Assembly: GCA_017502305.1 (NCBI GenBank)
Contig: JAFVVG010000001.1
Coordinates: forward strand, 1 to 32,879
Origin: Clostridia bacterium
GTDB taxonomy: Bacteria > Bacillota > Clostridia > Christensenellales > Aristaeellaceae
DNA length: 32,879 nt
Direction of reading: 5' to 3'
Each line of letters opens with the position of its first letter. Positions within the stretch are counted from its first letter, which is position 1. A program made the translations under genes and the position numbers. The notes under the pieces were generated by a model. That model was not told the origin of the DNA. It did no database searches and saw only the letters and a list, made by a program, of their open reading frames with translations. Of this stretch, positions 9,453-16,536 are shown one piece after another.

Positions 9453-10936
9453 GATCCGGACACCTCCTTGCCATCCATGGGCAGCTTCACCGTGAAGGTG
9501 GCGCCCATGCCGGGGGCGCTTTCCACGGTGATGATGCCCTTGTGCAATGTCACCAGCTGGCGCACGATGCTCAGGCCCAGGCCGGTGCCGCCGGTTTCGC
9601 GGGAGCGAGCCTTATCCACACGGTAGAAACGCTCGAAGATGTGGCCCTGGTCTTCCTTGGGAATGCCAACGCCATTGTCCTTCACGGTGAGAACGGCGGT
9701 GCGTCCATCCGTGTGTAGCGAAACGGAAACCTTGCCGCCATCGGGGGTGTACTTCAGGCCGTTTTCCGTCAGGTTGTAGATGATCTGCCCCAGCTTGGAG
9801 CGGTCGGCCACCAGGTTGCAGCCGGGCTGGATGCTGCCCGTGAGCACCTGACCGCGCTGCTCGGCGGCAGGGGCAAGGAGCCGAAGGGTCTCCTCTGCCA
9901 GCTCGGATAGGTTCACCATGGAGGGCCGCAGCTCCATGCGGCGGCTGTCCATCTGGGTCAGGGTAAGCAGATCGGTGATGATGCCGGTGAGCCGGTCGAT
10001 CTCGTGGTTCAGGTCCTGCATGAATTCAGCCCGGAGCTCCGCGGGCATGTCCGGCTGATAAATAAGGCTTTCCAGCAGGATTTTCATGGTGGCCAGGGGT
10101 GTTTTCAATTCGTGGGACGCATTGGAAACAAACTGGTTACGGCTGCGGTCCAGCCGCTCCAGCTGCTCGGCCATGGTGTTGTAGCTTTCCGCCAGCTGGC
10201 GCATTTCGCCCGAACCACGCACGGTGACGCGGGCGCTCAGATCGCCCTTGCCCATCTTCTGAATGGTGCGGGTCAGGGCGGAGATGGGCTTGGTGATGAT
10301 CTGGGAGAAGACCAGCGCCACCGTCAGGGCGGCGGCGGCCACCAGCACAAATACACGCAGCAGCTGCTGCTGCACATTTTGCAGGCTGGTCATCATCTCC
10401 TGCACCGGGGCAACGAAAAGCAGGGCTCCCAGCCGTCCGCGGGTGCCGATAATGCTGGCCGCGCAATAGGCCACGTATTCATCCGCCGCGTTGGCGGTGA
10501 GCGCCTGGGCGCCGCCCTCGAGGTGGTGGATGCCATAGGCGGTGCTTTGTCCGCCGGTGAGGATGCTGAGCACCTCCGGCAGCTGGAGTCGCATACCGCA
10601 CAGCTGGGAGAAGCTGTCGAACTGAACTTTGCCGTCCTCGTCGATGATCATCAGCCGGCCGCCCATTTCGCCGCCGGAGGAAACCAGGGCTTCCTGCAGG
10701 GCATCCGCCTGGGCAGACTGAAAAAGCGGCGCAAAGGTCGTGGCCAGCTTTTCAACGGAAAGGCTGTCTTGACGGATGCGCTGCTCATAGAGATGCTCGC
10801 TGACCAGGTTGGTGAGAGAGGTGGCCATAATGGCAAAGGAAGTGCCTATAATCAAAAGAAAGGCCAGCAGGATTTTCCACCTGATGCTGGCCCAAGGCAG
10901 GATCTTATTAGTCCTTGTCCGTGAAATAGTAACCAA
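9449..10936 (-). CDS. sensor histidine kinase (WalK/PhoR-like)
   Basis: A membrane histidine kinase of about 495 residues, partner of the upstream response regulator. First membrane segment ILLAFLLIIGTSFAIM, then an extracytoplasmic domain of about 140 residues, a second membrane segment (RVFVLVAAAALTVALVF) and HAMP. The H box is SHELKTPL, the N box NLTENGLKYTP, with DNGVGIP, an F-box-like FERFYRVDKARS and GTGLGLSIV following. There is no PAS domain between HAMP and the H box, unlike Bacillus WalK. The start is uncertain: no in-frame ATG or GTG lies between the regulator's end and the first membrane segment. TTG at 10936 is used here and overlaps the regulator by 29 bases. The gene ends with an ATGA overlap into a GerMN lipoprotein. 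Confidence 0.85.
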   Translation of the reverse strand: MVTISRTRTNKILPWASIRWKILLAFLLIIGTSFAIMATSLTNLVSEHLYEQRIRQDSLSVEKLATTFAPLFQSAQADALQEALVSSGGEMGGRLMIIDEDGKVQFDSFSQLCGMRLQLPEVLSILTGGQSTAYGIHHLEGGAQALTANAADEYVAYCAASIIGTRGRLGALLFVAPVQEMMTSLQNVQQQLLRVFVLVAAAALTVALVFSQIITKPISALTRTIQKMGKGDLSARVTVRGSGEMRQLAESYNTMAEQLERLDRSRNQFVSNASHELKTPLATMKILLESLIYQPDMPAELRAEFMQDLNHEIDRLTGIITDLLTLTQMDSRRMELRPSMVNLSELAEETLRLLAPAAEQRGQVLTGSIQPGCNLVADRSKLGQIIYNLTENGLKYTPDGGKVSVSLHTDGRTAVLTVKDNGVGIPKEDQGHIFERFYRVDKARSRETGGTGLGLSIVRQLVTLHKGIITVESAPGMGATFTVKLPMDGKEVSGS

Positions 10937-11600
10937 CTCCCCATTTGGTAAAGATAAACTCCGGCTGGGAGGTGTTGCGCTCGATCTTCTCACGCAGGCG
11001 GCGGATATGCACGTCCACGGTGCGGGCGTCGCCGGTATAGTCATACTTCCATACGGTCTCCAGCATCTGCTCGCGGCTGAAGACCTTGCCGCGGTTGTTG
11101 ATGAACAGCTGCAGCAGATCGAACTCCTTAGCGGTGAGGCGGATTTCCTTGCCGGCCAGGGTCACGGTGCGCTTCACCAGGTTGACCTCCATGTCGCGCA
11201 CGCGGAGAACCTTCTTTTCCTCCACAGGCAGCATGCCGCCGGCGCGGCGCAGGATGGTCTTGATGCGGGCCTTGACCTCCAGGATGTTGAAGGGCTTGGT
11301 CATGTAATCGTCGGCGCCGTATTCCAGGCCAAGGATCTTGTCCATATCCTCGCCCTTGGCGGTGAGCATGATGATCGGCACATTGCTGTGCTCGCGAATG
11401 CGCTGGCAAACGCTGATGCCGTCCAGCTTGGGCAGCATCACATCCAGCAGGATCATGTCGTAGGGCGCAGCGAAGAACTTGGCGAGGGCTTCCTCGCCGT
11501 CCATGGCGCTGTCGGTTTCGTAACCTTCCTGCTCCAAAGTGTATTTCAGTCCTTTGAGAATCAAAGGCTCATCGTCAACCAACAGAATGCGCTTCGCCAT
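10908..11600 (-). CDS. OmpR-family response regulator, WalR/YycF-like
   Basis: A 230-residue DNA-binding response regulator. The receiver domain has the acidic pair in VDDEP, phospho-acceptor Asp53 (LLDVMLP), Thr80 and Lys102 (TKPF). The C-terminal winged helix ends with YTGDARTVDVHIRRLREKIE and a WGVGYYF segment, very like Bacillus WalR (YDYxGDxRTVDV, RRGVGYYL). A PhoB or PhoP assignment cannot be excluded by eye. It is the first gene of the minus-strand cluster, with a good promoter at 11651-11679. Half-sites resembling the WalR consensus overlap and precede that promoter, suggesting autoregulation. Its AGGAAGGG ribosome binding site lies about 9 bases before ATG. Confidence 0.92.
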   Translation of the reverse strand: MAKRILLVDDEPLILKGLKYTLEQEGYETDSAMDGEEALAKFFAAPYDMILLDVMLPKLDGISVCQRIREHSNVPIIMLTAKGEDMDKILGLEYGADDYMTKPFNILEVKARIKTILRRAGGMLPVEEKKVLRVRDMEVNLVKRTVTLAGKEIRLTAKEFDLLQLFINNRGKVFSREQMLETVWKYDYTGDARTVDVHIRRLREKIERNTSQPEFIFTKWGVGYYFTDKD

Positions 11601-11650
11601 AATCGTACACCCTTCCTCGTTTGCGGCCCAAAATAGATGGCGCTAACATG

Positions 11651-11703
11651 ATTGTACGACAATTTGTAAAATAAATCAAGAGGTTTTGCAATCATTTTGT
11701 AAT
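11651..11703 (-). promoter_or_regulatory. promoter of the WalR-like operon with 11-base-phased half-sites
   Basis: On the minus strand, -35 TTGATT (11679-11674) and -10 TACAAT (11656-11651) are separated by exactly 17 bases. Read on the plus strand, TGTAAA (11665), TGCAAT (11687) and TGTAAT (11698) lie at offsets of 22 and 11. The last two form TGCAAT-N5-TGTAAT, one mismatch from the published WalR consensus TGTWAH-N5-TGTWAH. The distal half-sites overlap the final codons of the upstream ABC gene. Confidence 0.65.
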
Positions 11704-12411
11704 AATTTTTGGAGAAAATTTGGTGAAAGCATGAATATCTTTGGCAGAATCGCTGAGAATCCGCCCGGCGGCGATGGCGATCTGCTTTTCGGCGCGCCGG
11801 GCCACCACGGCATCGTGGGTGATGAGTACAATGGTGTGCCCCGCCCGGTGAAGCTGATCCAGCAGGGCAAGCACATCCTCGGTGGACTGGGCGTCCAGGT
11901 TGCCGGTGGGTTCATCGGCCAGGAGAAGGCTGGGCCTGCGGGCCAGGGCCCGGGCGATGGCTACCCGCTGCTGCTGGCCGCCGGAGAGCTGAGAAGGGGT
12001 GTGGCGGAGCCGCTGGCCCAGGCCCACCTGCTCCAGCAGATCCCGGGCGGCGGTCATGCGCTCCTGCGGGGGAACGCCGCAGAGCATCAGGGGCAGGGCT
12101 ACGTTTTCCTGGGCGGTGAGCCGGGGCAGCAGCTGAAACCCCTGGAACACAAAGCCGATCTCCTCGCCCCGCACCCGGGCCAGCTCATCCTGGCCCAGGG
12201 TGGAGACGTCCTTCCCGTGGAGGAAATATTGGCCGGAGGTGGGGGTATCCAGACAGCCCAGGATATGCATCAGCGTGCTTTTGCCGCTGCCGCTGGGCCC
12301 CACAATGGCGGCGTATTCTCCTTTCTCTACATGCAGGCTCACATGGTCCAGGGCCGCCAGGGTTTTCCCGTTCATGGTATAGAGCTTCGTCAGGTTTTCG
12401 GTGCGGATCAT
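11692..12411 (-). CDS. ABC transporter ATP-binding protein, MacB/LolD/FtsE-like
   Basis: A 239-residue ATPase. Walker [11 protein letters not shown]-loop in [10 protein letters not shown], signature LSGGQQQR and Walker [13 protein letters not shown] with its D-loop are all intact, and the sequence fits the MacB/LolD/FtsE branch that works with FtsX-like permeases. No such permease is adjacent, so it is an orphan here. It follows the ABC-2 permease gene by 63 bases and has its own GGGAGGCG ribosome binding site. The last 20 or so residues are not family-like, and their codons overlap the promoter region of the WalR-like operon. No terminator is seen after it, so readthrough into that operon is possible. 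Confidence 0.88.
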   Translation of the reverse strand: MIRTENLTKLYTMNGKTLAALDHVSLHVEKGEYAAIVGPSGSGKSTLMHILGCLDTPTSGQYFLHGKDVSTLGQDELARVRGEEIGFVFQGFQLLPRLTAQENVALPLMLCGVPPQERMTAARDLLEQVGLGQRLRHTPSQLSGGQQQRVAIARALARRPSLLLADEPTGNLDAQSTEDVLALLDQLHRAGHTIVLITHDAVVARRAEKQIAIAAGRILSDSAKDIHAFTKFSPKIITK

Positions 12412-12474
12412 CAGGCGCCTCCCGGTTGAATCGTCCTCATCATTATGGCGCCAGGGGGCGGCGGCGATACGGGT

Positions 12475-13206
12475 TTACTGCTTGTTCATCTGCCGCAGGA
12501 AGAGCCAGGAGGCGCCGGCGGAGGCAGCCAATGTGTAACCCAGCACCACCAGCAGGTGCGGCCATGCCCCCGCCATGCTGCCGCTGACGGCGGCGCGCTG
12601 CAGCTCCACCGCGTGGACGAAGGGCAGCGCGTTGGCGATCCTGCCAAAGGCACCGCCCACCAGCTCCAGGTCGAACCACACGCCGGAAAGCCAGGCGGAG
12701 AGGTTTGTCAGCAGCGCGCCGCAAATGCCGCCCACCTGCTTCACGTTGAACACGCTGCCGCACAGAAGGCCCAGGGCAATGTAGAACAGGGCTGCGGGCA
12801 GGCCCAGCAGGATGGCGGAGAGGATGCGGACGTTGACAGGCAGCCCCAGCAGGATGGCGATCAGATAGCACACGGCGCTCTGGGCGGCGGCGATGGGAAG
12901 CATGGGCAGCATATAGCCCAGGATGTAATCGGCGGAGCGCAGCGGCGTGGTGTAGAGCCGCTGCAGCAGGGCGCTTTCCCTGTCCCTGGCGACCAGGGTG
13001 GCGGAAAAGAGCGTCATAAAGGAAAGGCCGAATACGGCGATGCCGGGGGCGAGATGAGCGATCTCGAACAGGGGGACGGGGATGTTGGCCTGAATCGCGC
13101 TGAGAAGCAGCAACAGCACAATGGGGAAGCCCAGACCAAAAAGCAGGTTCAAGGGATCCCGCAGAATTTCCATGGCGCAGCGTTTGCAGAAGGTGAGCAT
13201 TCTCAT
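12475..13206 (-). CDS. ABC-2 type transporter permease
   Basis: A 243-residue integral membrane protein with about six hydrophobic segments, of the ABC-2 exporter family. Typical features are the N-terminal amphipathic stretch before the first membrane helix, the segment ARDRESALLQRLYTTPLR in the first cytoplasmic loop, which usually contacts the ATPase, and the late FVHAVELQRA helix. Its start overlaps the stop of the ATPase gene as ATGA, with AAGGAGGAA upstream, so the two are translationally coupled and probably form one exporter. The substrate is unknown; drugs, lipids or peptides are all exported by this family. Confidence 0.88.
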   Translation of the reverse strand: MRMLTFCKRCAMEILRDPLNLLFGLGFPIVLLLLLSAIQANIPVPLFEIAHLAPGIAVFGLSFMTLFSATLVARDRESALLQRLYTTPLRSADYILGYMLPMLPIAAAQSAVCYLIAILLGLPVNVRILSAILLGLPAALFYIALGLLCGSVFNVKQVGGICGALLTNLSAWLSGVWFDLELVGGAFGRIANALPFVHAVELQRAAVSGSMAGAWPHLLVVLGYTLAASAGASWLFLRQMNKQ

Positions 13207-13931
13207 GATTTTTCCTCCTTGATAATGGCAATGAAGGCATCCTCAAACCGCTGAGCGCCGGTGCTTTTCATGAGTTCCTCAGGGGTACCGACGGTCAGCA
13301 GCCGTCCGCTTTTCATGATGCCGACACGGTCGGAAAGCGCCTCGGCTTCCTCCATGTAGTGGGTGGTGAGGATGATGGTGATCCTGCCCTTCAGCGCGCG
13401 GATCACATCCCACAGTTCGCTGCGGGCGATCACGTCCAGCCCCAGGGTGGGCTCATCGAGGAACAGAATGTCGGGCTCCGTGATCAGCGCCATGGCGATG
13501 CTGAGCCTGCGCTGCCAGCCGCCGGAAAGCTTTCCGGCCTTTCTGGAGAGCACGTCCCCAAGGTTCAGCTGCGCGGAAAGCTCCTGAATCTTCGCCAGAC
13601 GTTTCTCCTTGGTAAAGCCGTGGATGCCGCACATGAGCTCCAGGTTTTCCTGCACAGTCAGGTGCGGGGCTACGGCGGTCTCCTGGGGCGAAACGCCGAT
13701 CTGGCCTTTGACCAGCAGGGGCTCACGCAGGATGCTGTGGCCGCCCACGAAGGCGTCGCCGCCGGTGGGTTTTGATAGGCAGGAAAGCATTTTGATGGTG
13801 GTTGTTTTGCCGGCGCCGTTAACGCCCAGCAGCGAGAACAACTCACCCTGGCGGATGCTCAGGTTCACGTTGTCAACGGCCACCAGGTTCTTGTAGCGTT
13901 TGGTCAGGTTCGTGGTTTGAATGGCGTTCAT
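13203..13931 (-). CDS. ABC-2 type transporter ATP-binding protein
   Basis: A 242-residue ATPase of the multidrug/lipid exporter type. Walker A is GVNGAGKTT, the signature is LSGGWQRRL and Walker B is ILFLDEPTLGLD, followed by LTTHYMEEAEALSDR, typical of DrrA-like proteins. It is the first gene of a three-gene minus-strand unit and overlaps the permease by 4 bases. The start has GGGAGGAG about 4 bases upstream. An extended -10 promoter lies at 13961-13969, preceded by a repeated element that may be a regulator site. Confidence 0.92.
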   Translation of the reverse strand: MNAIQTTNLTKRYKNLVAVDNVNLSIRQGELFSLLGVNGAGKTTTIKMLSCLSKPTGGDAFVGGHSILREPLLVKGQIGVSPQETAVAPHLTVQENLELMCGIHGFTKEKRLAKIQELSAQLNLGDVLSRKAGKLSGGWQRRLSIAMALITEPDILFLDEPTLGLDVIARSELWDVIRALKGRITIILTTHYMEEAEALSDRVGIMKSGRLLTVGTPEELMKSTGAQRFEDAFIAIIKEEKS

Positions 13932-13960
13932 AGGCTCCTCCCGGTTGTGTTTTCTCAGCG

Positions 13961-14028
13961 ATTATATCACTTGCTGCGGCGCGTGTGCGGAAATCGGCCC
14001 CAACGGTCATTTTTCCGGCGTCAACGGT
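13961..14028 (-). promoter_or_regulatory. promoter of the ABC-2 operon with a 21-base direct repeat
   Basis: On the minus strand the sequence TGATATAAT (13969-13961) is an extended -10; no good -35 stands 17 bases upstream, which fits an extended -10 promoter. Further upstream the heptamer ACCGTTG occurs twice, at 14028-14022 and 14007-14001, exactly 21 bases apart, or two helix turns. It may be a regulator site; no regulator gene is adjacent. Confidence 0.5.
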
Positions 14029-14038
14029 TTCCGGGCAC

Positions 14039-14070
14039 AAAAAAAAACGGCGGCGTTTTGCACGCCACCG
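14039..14070 (-). terminator. Rho-independent terminator of the dipeptidase gene
   Basis: On the minus strand a 9-pair stem (14070-14062 with 14056-14048, one G-U pair) closes a 5-base loop and is followed by nine T residues. It lies 20 bases past the dipeptidase stop. Confidence 0.88.
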
Positions 14071-14090
14071 TGGGTGGGAACAGGGGATTG

Positions 14091-14990
14091 TTACGCGATG
14101 CGGGCGTAGTATTTCACAAGGTTCTCGCCGGCGATGCCCTGGATGGCCTTGTCATCGTAGCCCAGCTTGCGCAGTTCGGTGAAAATATTGGGCACCTCGC
14201 CGGGGTGGCTCCCATCGGCGGGGGTGACCTCAATGCCGTCGAAATCGGAGCCGAAGCCCACGATCTCAGCGCCGCCCAGCTGGCAGATGTGGTCGATGTG
14301 CCGGGCGATGAGCGCCGCGTCGGCCTTACCGTCCTCGGAAAGGAAATGGGGATAGAAGTTCACGCCCACGAAGCCGCCCTCGCGGATCATGAGCTTAAGC
14401 TGCTCGTCGGTAAGGTTGCGGAAGTGGTCGCAGAGCTTGCGGCAGCAGCTGTGGCTGGCCATGGGCACTTTGTTCGTCTTGCTGAACAGGTCGTAGAAGC
14501 CGGCCTCGTTCAGGTGGGAGACGTCCACCGCCATGCCCAGGCGCTGCATCTCCTTGGCAACCTGCAGGCCGTAGGCGGTGAGGCCCCGCTTGTCGCCGGA
14601 TTTGGCAGGATAGCCGATGGCGTTCTCGTTGTTCCACAGAAGGGCCGCCATGCGCACGCCCTTGTCGCGCCACTCCTGCACGGTATGGATGCCCTTTTCG
14701 AAGACCTCGCCGCCTTCGATGGAGAGCATGAAGCAGTTTTCGCCGGGCCTGGCCTCGGCAGGGTCGTCCACCTTGCGGATGCCGGCCTCCATCAGCCGGG
14801 GCATGGCGGCCAGTTCAGCGCTGACGATGGCGTCCACGTCGCCCTTGTTGCCTTTGCGGCCCGTCCACAGGGCACAGACCTGCAGGGTCACACCGCCATC
14901 ACGGAGGCGCTGGGGGGTGATCATCAAAGGATCGTTGGGGGCCAGGGCCATGGCAAAGAGGGTATCGGAATGGGTGTCGGCAATATACAT
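14091..14990 (-). CDS. M19-family (membrane-dipeptidase-like) zinc dipeptidase
   Basis: A 299-residue metallo-dipeptidase, probably cleaving dipeptides in the cytoplasm since no signal peptide is visible. The metal ligands of the renal dipeptidase family can be seen: HSD near the N-terminus (His7, Asp9), the glutamate in SIEGGE, His in DVSHLNE, His in ASHSCCRK and Asp in GSDFDG. The start at 14990 has GGAGGT five bases upstream. It is followed by a strong terminator and preceded by a palindrome-rich gap, so it is probably monocistronic or reads through from rpiB. Confidence 0.92.
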   Translation of the reverse strand: MYIADTHSDTLFAMALAPNDPLMITPQRLRDGGVTLQVCALWTGRKGNKGDVDAIVSAELAAMPRLMEAGIRKVDDPAEARPGENCFMLSIEGGEVFEKGIHTVQEWRDKGVRMAALLWNNENAIGYPAKSGDKRGLTAYGLQVAKEMQRLGMAVDVSHLNEAGFYDLFSKTNKVPMASHSCCRKLCDHFRNLTDEQLKLMIREGGFVGVNFYPHFLSEDGKADAALIARHIDHICQLGGAEIVGFGSDFDGIEVTPADGSHPGEVPNIFTELRKLGYDDKAIQGIAGENLVKYYARIA

Positions 14991-15010
14991 GAGAACCTCC
15001 GGGGAAATGG

Positions 15011-15036
15011 TGAATTAGGAATGATGAATGATGAAT
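15011..15036. repeat. AT-rich GGAATGATGAAT repeat tract
   Basis: A short tract made of repeated ATGATGAAT-like units just upstream of the dipeptidase gene. The 12-mer GGAATGATGAAT (15018-15029) recurs exactly at 29792-29803 in another gap. Its low GC stands out from the rest of the window. Confidence 0.5.
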
Positions 15037-15084
15037 TGAGTAATCAGGCCGGGCGAACACACCTTGCCCCCCTACACTCCATAA

Positions 15085-15154
15085 GCAGCATGCACGCGTC
15101 GCGGCGCGCCTGTTGCGCGCCGTGACCCCTTCATGGCAGGCGTACGCATGCTGC
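15085..15154. repeat. palindromic intergenic element with nested hairpin (A)
   Basis: Outer arms GCAGCATGC (15085-15093) and GCATGCTGC (15146-15154) are perfectly complementary. Inside is a second hairpin with an 8-base-pair stem, 15102-15109 with 15115-15122, and a 5-base loop. No open frame with a ribosome binding site is seen in it. It may be an intergenic mobile repeat or structured RNA. Confidence 0.55.
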
Positions 15155-15162
15155 CCCCGAAT

Positions 15163-15230
15163 GGGATTCTTAAGGGGCGATGCCCCTTAAGCGGGTTGTC
15201 AGGGCAGCGCCCTGACAAGGGGAGAATCCC
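15163..15230. repeat. three-way-junction palindromic element (B)
   Basis: Outer arms GGGATTCT (15163-15170) and AGAATCCC (15223-15230) enclose two perfect 10-base-pair hairpins with 3-base loops: 15169-15191 and 15196-15218. One outer arm overlaps the first hairpin by two bases. The element starts 4 bases past the rpiB stop on the minus strand but has no T-run, so it is not a standard terminator. With element A it fills most of the 244-base gap at 14991-15234, the longest gene-free stretch in the window. Confidence 0.65.
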
Positions 15231-15234
15231 CCTC

Positions 15235-15681
15235 TTACAGTTCTTCGCCGTTTTCGATGGCGGTGATCATGTCCACGCGGCGCTGGTGGCGGCCGCCCTC
15301 AAACTCGGCGGTGAGCCAGTGGGTGGCGATCATCTTGGCCACGTCGGTGCCGATGACGCGGGCGCCCATGGTGAGGATGTTGCTGTTGTTGTGGCGCTTG
15401 GAGAGCTCGGCGCTGTAAACGTCGGAGCAGGTGCACACGCGCACGCCCTTCACCTTGCTGGCGGCGATGCCGATGCCGATGCCCGTGCCGCAAAGCAGGA
15501 TGCCCCGGTCACACTCGCCGGAGGCCACGGCCTTGGCGGCGCGGTAGCCATAGATGGGATAGTCGCAGCTGACGGCCTCGTTGGTGCCGAAATCCTTATA
15601 TTCCAGGTTCATGCTGTCCAGCAGGGCCATGATTTCCTTTTTCAGTTCAATGGACGTATGGTCACAGGCAAGAGCGATCAT
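15235..15681 (-). CDS. rpiB: ribose-5-phosphate isomerase B
   Basis: A 148-residue RpiB/LacAB-family isomerase that interconverts ribose 5-phosphate and ribulose 5-phosphate in the pentose phosphate pathway. Visible family features are CDHTSIELK at the N-terminus (the substrate-binding Asp-His), LLCGTGIGIGIAASK with the active-site cysteine and anion-binding loop, NSNILTMGARVIG, and the C-terminal GGRHQRRVD. The length is normal. The start at 15681 has AAGGAGG about 9 bases upstream. The gene is divergent from the metal transporter genes, and the two promoters appear to overlap. A pentose-specific or allose role within the family cannot be excluded. Confidence 0.93.
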   Translation of the reverse strand: MIALACDHTSIELKKEIMALLDSMNLEYKDFGTNEAVSCDYPIYGYRAAKAVASGECDRGILLCGTGIGIGIAASKVKGVRVCTCSDVYSAELSKRHNNSNILTMGARVIGTDVAKMIATHWLTAEFEGGRHQRRVDMITAIENGEEL

Positions 15682-15700
15682 GGGGGCGGCCTCCTTGAAA

Positions 15701-15710
15701 GTAATATTAC
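15701..15710. promoter_or_regulatory. GTAATATTAC palindrome, candidate operator
   Basis: A perfect 10-base palindrome, extended by AA and TT on the flanks, lies between rpiB and the metal transporter genes. It recalls the GTAAT-ATTAC arms of Bacillus Zur boxes but lacks the central base, so assignment is tentative. Confidence 0.3.
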
Positions 15711-15734
15711 ATTATTAAATATACGTGAAATAGC

Positions 15735-15763
15735 TTACAACTCCTGCCGGAGTATGCTATAAT
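15735..15763 (+). promoter_or_regulatory. promoter of the metal ABC transporter operon
   Basis: A -35 TTACAA (15735-15740) and -10 TATAAT (15758-15763) are 17 bases apart, with TG one base before the -10. The spacer holds the inverted repeat CTCC-TGCC-GGAG. On the other strand the same hexamer reads TTGTAA and could be the -35 of rpiB, so the divergent promoters may overlap. Confidence 0.7.
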
Positions 15764-15795
15764 AAAATCGAGAAAATATTCAGAGGTGGACCATC

Positions 15796-16536
15796 ATGCC
15801 GGAACACCATTGTTCCCTTTGTCATATAGGATTGGAGAGCGTGGGCGTGCAGCGGGGCGGACAGACGCTTCTGCACGATGTTTCCATGCATATTCACTGC
15901 GGACAGCTCACCGCGCTCATCGGCCAGAACGGCGCGGGCAAAACCACGCTGATCCGCGCCCTGCTGGGGGAGATGCCCCACAGCGGCAGCATCCGCCACG
16001 TGGATGACCACGGCCGGGATATTCCCCACCTGCGCACGGGTTATGTGCCCCAGCATTTGCATTTCGATAAAGAGATGCCCGTTACCGTGGAGGACTTCAT
16101 GGCCGCTGCCTTTACCCGCCGGCCGGTGTGGACGGGGATCAGCCGCCGCACCCGCGGGGCAGTGAAGGAAGCCCTCGCTGCCGTGGAGGCGGCGGATCTG
16201 GCCCGGCGCCCCCTGGGACGGTGCTCCGGGGGTGAATTGCAGCGTGTGCTGCTGGCCCTGGCACTGCACCCGGCACCGGACCTGCTGGTGCTGGACGAGC
16301 CTGTTTCCGGCGTGGATCAGAACGGCCTGCGCATGTTCCTGGAGACCGTCATGCGGCTGAAGGAGACCCACCACATGGCGATCCTGCTGGTGAGCCACGA
16401 CCTGCACCTGGTGCGGGAGTATGCCGACCATGTGGTGCTGCTGGATAAAACCGTGCTGGCCCAGGGTGGAGCGGAACAGGTTTTCGCCACCGAGCAGTTT
16501 GAAACGGTGTTTGGCCAGGGAAAGGAGGCACGGTGA
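15796..16536 (+). CDS. metal (zinc/manganese-type) ABC transporter ATP-binding protein
   Basis: A 246-residue ATPase powering uptake of a divalent metal. Walker A GQNGAGKTT, the Q loop in GYVPQHLHF, signature CSGGELQRV, Walker B LLVLDEPVSGVD and the switch His in LVSHDLHL are intact. The sequence PVTVEDFM is typical of the ZnuC/MntB group. The short N-terminal extension contains HHCSLCH, which could bind metal. GAGGTGG lies 8 bases before the start. The permease gene begins within its stop codon. No ZnuA-type metal-binding protein is next to it. Confidence 0.88.
   Translation: MPEHHCSLCHIGLESVGVQRGGQTLLHDVSMHIHCGQLTALIGQNGAGKTTLIRALLGEMPHSGSIRHVDDHGRDIPHLRTGYVPQHLHFDKEMPVTVEDFMAAAFTRRPVWTGISRRTRGAVKEALAAVEAADLARRPLGRCSGGELQRVLLALALHPAPDLLVLDEPVSGVDQNGLRMFLETVMRLKETHHMAILLVSHDLHLVREYADHVVLLDKTVLAQGGAEQVFATEQFETVFGQGKEAR

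Noticed and set aside
15163..15230. Element B as a Rho-independent terminator of rpiB
   Set aside because: No T-run follows either hairpin on the minus strand, so it is listed as a repeat only.
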